Part shown: piece by piece, positions 56,241 to 64,000 of the stretch
How the letters are laid out: each line of letters opens with the position of its first letter
How positions within the stretch are numbered: position 1 is the first letter of the stretch
Assembly: GCA_034231615.1 (NCBI GenBank)
Contig: CM067304.1
Location: 24,920,589-24,984,588 of the forward strand
DNA from: Meghimatium bilineatum
Lineage: Eukaryota > Mollusca > Gastropoda > Stylommatophora > Philomycidae
Length of the DNA stretch: 64,000 bases
Direction of reading: 5' to 3'
The notes under the pieces: generated by a model
What the model saw: only the letters and a program-made list of their open reading frames with translations
Database searches by the model: none
Told to the model about the DNA's origin: nothing
Translations under genes and position numbers: made by a program

Positions 56241-57117
56241 TGATAAAGGTGGTTCGGTTGAAATGTTGATGTGTGTTTCCAGTGATTCTTAAAACTTCAT
56301 TACCCTGTTTCCAAGTTTCACATGTTGGATTCCAATTGTGCTGCAGCTGTAAGCTATTATTGATTTTCTGATTGTTAAAGAAATGTAAAGGGCATGACTT
56401 GCTTGTGAATCTCGAAAAGTGAGACAATCTGCACTTAAGACAGCACATCCTAATGATTAAAAAATTACTAGGTTCAAACGTTCCATGTTGTATCCAAGTG
56501 TTATTCCAAGTTAGAATGACAGGTTCTGCCTGGCAATCTACTAGCAGGACAATCGATCACATGGAAAGATTGAACTCTATAAGAGAAACTGCATGATCTA
56601 ATGACAATAATAATTTCTTTGTCATGTCTAGAATAAAGGAGTTCGGCTAGAAATTTTTGAAAGGGCAGGAAATACATATTATTATGCACTGAAAAGTATG
56701 TTTGTTAACCAACAGAAAACTGGATCAGTCAGTTGTCATGTTTTACGGATTACGGATGTTATCAGGGGGAGATCGAGCTCCTATGGATGTATACTGTGTG
56801 CAGTGATGCGATCTCTTGACTAACTAATAAGTAGGCTTAATTGGTCCTTGTAGTACTGAGGCCTGCTGTCATGTAATAATGTTTTCTGTTTATGGTGCTC
56901 TTGAAATTTACGAATCTGTGCAGCGTATGTGTAGTTGTCTGTGTGTCGATCGACCAGATCATTTTCATATAGTAGCTTGAGAAAAACACATTGGAAGTCT
57001 TGATTAAAATCATAATTGTGCTCTCTTTGCACAATGACGTTGTATACTAGGCTAATAAATATTGAGTCTGTTTGTGTGTTTCACCTGATAAGCAATGCTT
57101 ACTTATATTCCAAACAG
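56241..57117. other. AACS intron 2, unrecognised end
   Basis: No gene, RNA or repeat recognised. Confidence 0.45.
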
Positions 57118-57235
57118 GTTGTTGATGAGAAGAAGAGGATTTCAGACATACCAGAATGGTTTAAGGGGAGCAGACTAAATTTTGCAGAAAACATTCTTCG
57201 TTTTGATGATGATCAAGTTGCTATTTATTCATCAG
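57118..57235 (+). CDS. AACS: AACS exon 3 ([17 protein letters not shown])
   Basis: The acceptor is CCAAACAG and the donor is GTGTGA. The exon reads [20 protein letters not shown] then [19 protein letters not shown], the strongly conserved PEWF-G-RLN-AEN motif of AACS. It leaves in phase 1. Human AACS has the same [19 protein letters not shown] arrangement. Confidence 0.95.
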
Positions 57236-57429
57236 GTGTGACGTCTAATTTATCTGAAATCTTTGTGCACAATCTTCTATATAATATGAGATTTATTACT
57301 TGTTTTGCACAAATTAAATTCCTTCCTTTTCATACTATTTTTTTACAATTAAAAAAGTAATTATTCCAAAAATATTAACATTTTGTTCTGATACATAATG
57401 ATGTTATACAGTTACATATGATCTTGCTA

Positions 57430-57765
57430 CAGAAAGATACTTAGAATATCATGGAATGAAAAGAAAATGAAACTCTGATATTATAAACACATTGAAGATG
57501 TCAGAGTGTTGGTTACTAATAGCTAAAAGAGAACTATACCTTGTTTGGTCATATTAAGAGATACAACTGTTTAGAAAGACAAATAATGGAGGGCAGAGCA
57601 CATGGTAGGAGGAGAAAGAGCAGACCAAGAAGACGGTGAACTAACAACATTAAAGATAACAGGAATATGTTGGAAAATGCAGGCTGCGTGGCCCAAGACA
57701 GAAGGGTTCAGGGAGTTAATTGGAAAAACAATGTTCTGGAGAGAATATGTTACATGACACATATA
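57430..57765 (+). mobile_element. Family A' LINE 3' fragment
   Basis: It matches 7410-7760 closely, from GCTACAGAA-GATACTTAGAA through GTTACATGACAC. Frameshifts and a stop (TGAACTAAC for the TGGACGGAC equivalent) break it. Confidence 0.85.
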
Positions 57766-58179
57766 GAATGCTGTATCCTGAACACAATTATACGATACAT
57801 TGTAATGTCATTTAATTTAAATTTAAAACATATTTGTAACCAAAGTATGTGTGTACATTCTGTTAAAAGGTTCAAAATAGGAGGTAAACTCCAGGAATTT
57901 TGAGCTTCCATCTGGATGTAAACAAATTTCAGTCTATCTACAACATCAGTGTCAGTTTGATCCTTAAAACTTCTTAAATCTCCTTAAAACTCCTTAAATC
58001 CTTAATCTGGCAATTTTCAAGCCTAAAAGTTTATCTAATTTATGCATGGATCATGCAGAACTGCTTTTAGGGTCTTGGTTGGTGGAATAACTCTGCATTA
58101 CACTGTCAAACATAGCAAAAAATTGAATCCCTTAATTAAAACTGCCTTCTATATTGCATGGCTTTTTTTTGTCTTTTAG

Positions 58180-58430
58180 ATTTCTCTTGAACATATTCAT
58201 GTGTTTAATATAAATAACCAAACTGTCAGAGGATATCCAACCAGATGGAGAATGCCGCAGTAACACAAACAAGAAACAATAAATACTAAGTTGATATAAA
58301 TATGTTACTATATGGTCTAACTATCAAATAAAAAAGAATTAACAATAAAAAAAAAAAGGAACAAGGACTTTTTCCACATTATGGTTGAACTGGGACCTTT
58401 GTCAAGAAACACATAACGAGCCAGAAACAC
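58180..58430 (-). repeat. Penelope-like terminal repeat candidate
   Basis: It contains the dispersed GTCAGAGGATATCC..GTGCCGCAGTAA-type block (58212-58264), an AT-rich segment shared with 4856-4940, and the reversed CTTGACAAAGGTCCCAGTTC motif (58374-58409). The class is uncertain. Confidence 0.4.
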
Positions 58431-59389
58431 ACAAAATTATTGAATTATAAAAAACACAGAGATGGTTCCTCACCAAAACCATCTCCATGCAATGAAATGA
58501 CAAAAATAACATGTATGTTTAGTAGATGGTAACTTTGGTGCACACCAAAAACGTGCGCATTATTGAGAAACATAAATAGAAACAGAATGATTTAAGAGAA
58601 ATGCCATGAGAGTGGGAATCATTAGTGTCAGCAAAAACCAAGTGAAAGACTTATGTCAATGATGTTAACTGTAAACACAGGTTATACAAACACACAAGAG
58701 AAGTGTGCATGTGGAAGGCAAACATGAAGTTGGAACCACCAATAAACGACATCAAATATTAGGAGGAAATGGGAAGGCGGTCAATGGTTGATAATGGGAA
58801 TTGAGGCCAGGTTTAACAAGAATAGATGAAAATAGATATATTCTCACATACATGTACACAACAAAACATATATACATATATATAATTAAATACACACACA
58901 CATCTAAATATTTGTATTCACAAGTCAATACATAGATATGTAATGTAAATATGTAATATGTAAATATATTTTTTACATTTTACTTACATAAATATGTATA
59001 AGCACATAAATGTATCCACACAAGAATAATGGTTCACATAAGAGTAAGTGCACATCATTATACAAAAAATCGCTTGCATTAAGAGGGTCTCAGTACATAG
59101 ATACACGCATTAACATAAATAATTGCCCACATAAAGATATATACTTTAACATAAACATTCGCTCACACACATAAAGATAAATACATTCATTAACATAAAC
59201 ATTTGTCCACATAAAGATATACACATGTATATCTTTATTGATGTTAATTTTGTCATTTTCTTGAGATGATTTTGGTGAGGAATTTTATTTTTATAGTTTC
59301 AATAATGTAATAATTATTGAATCAATCATTATAATAATTATTAGTCATTTAATAATTAATAATCATTCACTGCTGTTTTACATTGACCT
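58431..59389. other. AACS intron 3: AT-rich simple repeats
   Basis: The stretch from 58840 to 59235 is rich in ACATAAAGATA / TACACACA / ATATATAC motifs, forming a loose repeat with ACATAAACATT..CCACATAAAGATAT units (about 59110-59240). No gene was seen. Confidence 0.6.
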
Positions 59390-59700
59390 TTGCTTTATGT
59401 GTGTGTCACTTGTGTTCTAGTCTTTCCTCCCTCAAAAGTATTTCAAAAGTTTCTGCATGTTTGCATAATGCTGATCTCCCTGCACCATTGTACTGTGCCA
59501 TATTATCTCAGCAATTGTGGTCAATAGAAGTCTTTCATTGATACCTTGCATACATCTTTGTACCTCAGGAGTAGTGTGCTCCTAACACTTATCCCTTCAA
59601 AAAGTTTGCCAAGCAATATCTGCCTGATACAGTTTTTGTTTATTCTTGTCACATGACCCAATCATCTCATCTACTGCTGAGTACTGACATAATTGATGAT
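59390..59700 (-). mobile_element. LINE C-terminal fragment
   Basis: The minus strand near 59600-59440 reads KLFEGISVRS..LLRYKDVCKVSMKDFY then Q..GTVQWCREI. It resembles the RYKD-LK-sLK..WE..A..R..WR tail of animal LINEs, with stops. Confidence 0.5.
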
Positions 59701-59846
59701 AATATTTCCCATTGCAGTACCTCAGTGTTTAAGCTGCCTTCAAATACAAACATAGATCTGACGTTCAGCTTTAGGTGATCATCAAGGACAATAGCAAAAG
59801 TTAATGAAAAGGCAGACATGTCACTAGCATGAAAAGAATAGGCATA

Positions 59847-59896
59847 CATAACCAAAATGTCAGGATGTCTGACAAAGTGGGAAGTGCCACAGCAAC
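59847..59896 (+). repeat. Dispersed ~50-bp repeat, third copy
   Basis: ACCAAAATGTCAGGATGTCT..GTGCCACAGCAA, as at 18896 and 58212. Confidence 0.55.
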
Positions 59897-59919
59897 AAAT
59901 CTAATAAGCGATTAAGACT

Positions 59920-61455
59920 ATATTAAGTTGGTTGGTTGCTGATCCAGCGGTCCATGGGCTTATACCCTTTGACCCAATGCCATTGTGTGATATATGCATG
60001 TGTTTGTGAGCTGTTGTTTTGTTCCATGTAATGTGTTCCATTTATCTGGCCCTGGAGGGAGAAACGTTTTCCTGACACCATCCAGCACTGGGCGGCATTC
60101 AAAAGGTGGTGGTCAACAGTTTCATAAGGATGAGTGCACAGCCGGCACCCTGGAGTGTGTTGTGGTTGTATTCTGTTCAGGTGAATGTTAAGCTGTACAT
60201 GTTGTGTGCGCATTCGGAATATGATACTCTGGTCTTTTCTTTCCAGGAGGTTGATATTGTCTTTAGGATTTGGGCTGGTCATATATTTATACATTTCTCT
60301 CCCAGTGTTTCCCATGGCTCATCTGTTCATCCAATTTTCTTTGTTCACAGATTTCAACATCATTTTAACTGTGTGCATGGTTGTTTCTGTATAAGGCTGT
60401 TCTTGTTGTGCTCCCATCTTTTCTAGTCTGTCTTCCTTGTCATTGCCAGGTTTGTTTGAGTGGCTAGGAATCCACTGCATAACAATGCTGACATCATAAG
60501 ATGTAAGCAGCTGGTTGGCATGGTGATATAATTCAGCTAGCTCAGGTTTACAATGGCCATCACATTCCAGTGCTTGAAGAGCAGACATAGAGTCTGTAAA
60601 AATAACAGTGTTTTGGATTTTCGATGAGAAGGCATCAAATATGATCTTCAGGTGGTACAAGGCAACTTCTAGTGCTGTTATTTCAGCTTCATAGCTAGAA
60701 CATATCTCCCCACAGGCATCAAATAACTCAGCAGATTTTTTTGTCTGGATATTTTATATAGACACCATAACCTGCTTTGATGATGGCTTTGAAGGCAGAT
60801 CCATCAGTATAGACATGAATCCATTGTTCTGGGTAAGCGTCTATTATTTTCTGTGTTGCTTTCATAAGACTTACTGGATCGGAACTTTTTGTTGCATTAT
60901 CTCTTAACTGTGTTTTAATTTCCGGAAATTTAAAACCTGTGTGTGGTGGTAAAAATTTTTCTACTCTTTGCATTTCTTGTCTCTTGTCTGGGAGGTGATA
61001 ATTGTCTTTTATTTCATTGACATGGCTCAGGACTGACTTTTGTTTTATTCTGAGGTTTGGTTCCCAGTTTTCTACAAATTGTTTATTTGGGTGGTCTTTG
61101 TTCATTCTTTTGCTTCTTTCATAAGCCTCCATTGCAGCCATATCTCTTCGCATCTCAAGAGGTTCTACATTCGTATGTATTTCATATGCAGCCGTCGGTG
61201 TAGATCTCATTGCTCCACTAATAAGACGTAGGGCATTGTTTTGCACTCTGTCTAGAGATTCTACATTTGTCTTAGAACATGTTGTGAGGAGTGCACTGTT
61301 GTATTCTAAAGCAGAACGTATGTAACCAAGGTATAGTCCTCTAAGTGTATCCTTGTCTGATCCCCAAGATGTGCCAGTGAGTCTTTTCAGTAGTTGTAAC
61401 CGTTTAAGTGCTTTGTTTTTGATATTTTCTACATGCTTCTTGAGGGTGAGGCTAT
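59920..61455 (-). mobile_element. Family D LINE: RT thumb and RNase H
   Basis: Minus-strand frames read a thumb segment before 61246 (GYIRSALEYNSALL-like), then MQNNALRLISGAMRSTPTAA (61246-61187) and WIHVYTDGSAFKAIIKAGYG (about 60820-60760, first Asp). FTDSMSALQALECDGH follows (about 60600-60550), then MQWIPSHSNKPGNDKEDRLE (about 60480-60420), where GN-KAD is GNDKED. A tail with CRLCTHPYETVDHHLL is near 60160-60100. A frameshift near 60700 separates the RNase H halves. The 3' end (59920-60060) matches the fragment at 5100-5370. Confidence 0.85.
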
Positions 61456-62212
61456 ATTAAGTAAATAATATAATAAAAGAATAGGGAAAAGCACAGGAAA
61501 ATCTAGAAAAGAGTGCATCATAAAAAAAGGGCGGATGGCTTAAAAATGCTAACAGAGAGTTAGTAGCATATTTTATTCAGGTTTTTTAGCAATCGGTTTT
61601 TGAATAGTAATTTTCTAGGCAATACTTACATTCAGTGGTTGCCATTACATTCTGAATGGTTCAGATACATAATGCCTGTGGTAGAAATTGAACTTGTTCA
61701 AAGTGTACCTCACTGCCATATAGCTGGACAACAGGGAGTTAAAGACAGCAAAACTGATTATAATAATAATTGAAGTATGTCTTATATAAGACGTTGCTTT
61801 TCAGCTTCTGTTTCATTCTGTCCCAGCCGAAGTCAGATGCTGAATGTCTAAAAACATCATAGGTTAACAAAGATGGCCTGTGCTGTTGCACACAAAAAAA
61901 GATCTAATCTTGCTCACAGACCAAAAAAGGTTGCCCAACCACTGGTCTAGGACAATAAATGAACAGAGTTACTTCATATTAGATGTGTGCATTACAGGAG
62001 TTGAATTGTTGTGGGAGATATTTAGTTGCTGGCAGAAACCATCACTAACAAGTTGTTCCAATGTAATATAATTCAGTGCAAAGGATACATGATACCTCTG
62101 TTTATTTGTTTTATGAATTTGAATTGAAATTGTATGATGGCTGCCATAGATAGTAGTGTAAGTAAATCACAGAGGCTGCACATTAAATAAACTGTTTTCA
62201 ACTGTTTCAAAG
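61456..62212. other. AACS intron 3, unrecognised end
   Basis: No gene, RNA or repeat was recognised. Confidence 0.45.
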
Positions 62213-62326
62213 GAGAGGGGCAGACTGAGGTTGGAAGAACAACACACAAACAATTGCGACAATCTGTTGCAGTATATGCTGCGGCTATGAGACAAATGGG
62301 AATTGAGAAAGGGGATAGGGTTGTTG
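62213..62326 (+). CDS. AACS: AACS exon 4 ([26 protein letters not shown])
   Basis: The acceptor is TTTCAAAG and the donor is GTAAGT. The first two bases complete Gly. The exon then reads [20 protein letters not shown] and [17 protein letters not shown]. The LR..VA..AAAMR-MG--KGDRVVG motif is a hallmark of AACS. It leaves in phase 1; the next exon is outside the window. Confidence 0.95.
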
Positions 62327-62478
62327 GTAAGTGAATAATTTATAATCTTATTTTTTGTTTACTTTGTTTTGGTATTTATAGAGCTGAGTCAGTTGTTATC
62401 ACATTCACTTACTCTTTCTTACATAAATATGAAAACGGTTTAAAAAAAGTATTAGACCCTGTAAACCAATACATTAAC

Positions 62479-63260
62479 CTTTAGCAAGCCGGATTAAAAT
62501 AACGCAATCTATCCCCAGCCACCATATTCTTTTTTTGAAAGTTTGCATAATTTTTGTGGATGTTTGGAAAACAGAATAAATTTTTTTTGTTTTTAGAGAT
62601 TTAAAAATAATTTTTGCACATTTAAATAAGGAATTGCATTGCTGCAACTATTTGTGTAATTTATTTTATGAATGTGTGATATGAGAGGTATAAGGAAGTG
62701 GCGAAGACGTTTTTCACAAAAAAATAAAAAGGAAACAACCAAACATGTGTGGTTGGAAAACACAATTTCTTTTGTGTTCTTATTTTAGTGTTCATAAATT
62801 TATTTTTGGTACATGTAAATAAAGAATTGAATAATGCATATATTGGTCTATGTTTGTGGTCTGTGATGCAAGAGGTGTGAGAAGGTTTGTAAAGAGGGGA
62901 AAACATCAAAATCATGTAACAGATTTAAAAAAAAATTGCTCACTTATTTTTATTTTCGGATGTGGCAACCATGAAAACGTCATTTTAAACACTATAACAA
63001 AGTCATATGTATGTAGTTTTAAAGTCAAACTAACATAATATCACTGGGGAAATAAATAAAACATGTAAAAGTAACTTACATTGTTGAAAAAATATACTTT
63101 AAAGTTAGACTTAGTGTTGTCGGCAAACTTGTCAATACATTACCATACTTGTTCCATCATTTAATTTCATAACGAAACCTAACGTGTTACCATATCTGAT
63201 TTGAAAACCAATGTAATTCACAAGAATTCCTTACTATCAGAATCCCAATCCATAATGATT
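62479..63260. mobile_element. piggyBac-like terminal arm, two-unit version
   Basis: It follows a TTAA (62475-62478) and begins CCTTTAGCAAGC. Two subterminal units (about 62590-62790 and 62800-62930) match those at 11760-12245 and 14270-14420, and the later TGGCAACC..AATAAAACATGTAAA and AAGAATTC..TCAGAATCCC blocks match 14430-14675. The far terminus was not found. Confidence 0.6.
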
Positions 63261-63745
63261 GTTCTTCATTTATACATATTAATTGCCATTGTAACCCGCC
63301 AATGGATTCTGAACTGGATTTCTTTCGATTTACAACTTTTTATCTGCAATAAATTATCAAATTTCAAACAAACCATTCCAATATCAGAAGTTGAACACTA
63401 CTGCCAACTATGATTCACTGATTTTGGTCATATGACATTGATGATCGTGTAATTTTCACTTTGCAAAATAAACGTGCAGCATTGGTTGTATACTTCCGAG
63501 AACAGCTGTGGGCATTGCCCGGAAACGGTGTAGAAAGTTTTCAACTTTAGCATGGTAAAGGTTAAGTTGCTCAGCTGTAGGTCTGAAACTATAATCCACT
63601 TCAAAATACTCTCTATGGTACTGTATACATGTCTTGCAGCATCCCTTTCTGGAAGACCTCATTGGAAATATAGTACAGATGTAATATTATTCTCTGCATA
63701 ATGTTTTCTCATGACTCAAATCAGATTACTTTCATCCTTTTCTTT
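63261..63745. other. Unrecognised; small Cys-containing open frame
   Basis: A 68-codon minus-strand frame (63662-63456) starts MRSSRKGCCKTCIQYHREYF. It has no family I recognise. It may be part of the adjacent piggyBac-like element or chance. Confidence 0.3.
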
Positions 63746-63749
63746 AGCT

Positions 63750-63862
63750 TACACTGAAGTTAGATGTGTTGGACCCTAAGCACAAATAAAATGACAACAC
63801 TTCCTTTTATGGATCTCTGGACTACATCCTGCTGGAAATCTTGTAGGATCATTGTCCTGTTA
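63750..63862 (+). mobile_element. SINE-B fragment
   Basis: GATGTGTTGGACCCTAAGCACAAATAAAA then GACTACATCCTGCTGGAAATCTTGTAGGATCATTGTCCTG matches the body of SINE-B at 27770-27890 in the opposite orientation. The usual AGAAGAAG tail is missing. Confidence 0.6.
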
Positions 63863-64000
63863 TCTGTGTGTTTGTCCATCACAAGTGATGATGACCATTT
63901 TTTACATCCACTTTTGAAAATTCAATTGGAATTATGACCATGCCTAATAGTGGCTAATGAACCCTATTTGAGCTGTAAATGTCCTTGGACAGTTCGGGCA

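Larger units (their letters stand above)
50304..62326 (+). other. AACS: AACS (acetoacetyl-CoA synthetase) gene, first four coding exons
   Basis: Acetoacetyl-CoA synthetase is a cytosolic ANL-superfamily enzyme. It activates acetoacetate with ATP and CoA, feeding ketone carbon into sterol and fatty-acid synthesis. Exons at 50304-50448, 53934-54037, 57118-57235 and 62213-62326 splice in frame (145+104+118+114 bp) to give 160 residues plus one base. They cover the start and the N-terminal ACAS_N region and reach the KGDRVVG segment. The ATP-binding and C-terminal domains lie right of the window. Introns hold a MITE, several LINEs and a piggyBac-like arm. Confidence 0.93.

Overview
The window is nuclear DNA from a multicellular animal, probably an invertebrate. 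It is AT-rich and dense in repeats, and its genes are split into short exons with canonical GT..AG borders. The transposon mix (several non-LTR families, two of them with RNase H domains, plus piggyBac, Merlin and SINEs) would suit a mollusc or other lophotrochozoan. That placement is inference; no marker proves it.

Two conserved host genes lie head-to-tail on the + strand. Seven exons between 4640 and 25745 encode the C-terminal 244 residues of LIS1 (PAFAH1B1), the WD40 dynein regulator. They join in frame and end at a stop codon; the earlier exons lie left of the window. About 24.5 kb further on, four exons between 50304 and 62326 encode the first ~160 residues of acetoacetyl-CoA synthetase (AACS), starting from its ATG; the rest lies to the right.

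Almost everything else is transposon debris and tandem repeats. 0.3-3.3 kb: LINE, tRNA-type SINE and piggyBac remnants. LIS1 introns: a LINE with a 422-codon open frame inside a broken tandem array (6.5-7.9 kb), a piggyBac with unusual subterminal repeats (11.6-14.2 kb), a GC-richer stretch with ~107-bp repeats (15.8-16.8 kb), a LINE interrupted by a SINE (17.2-18.4 kb), two halves of an RNase H-bearing LINE (19.5-22.7 kb), and an almost complete Merlin element (23116-25078). Between the genes: several minisatellites and at least six non-LTR families, many in fragments. AACS introns: a Merlin-type MITE (50709-51035), more RNase H LINEs and a piggyBac-like arm.

No CRISPR, operon, rRNA or intact mobile element is present, and I found no convincing new gene system. 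The most informative signals are insertion structures readable at base level. These are Merlin and its MITE, each with terminal inverted repeats and an 8-bp target duplication; SINEs nested in LINEs with 8-13 bp duplications; a LINE-end insertion of only 34 bp; a 57-bp-arm hairpin; and piggyBac termini with one, two or three subterminal repeat units.

Family letters (A, C, D, E, F, G, H) are my own labels for elements that resemble each other inside this window.
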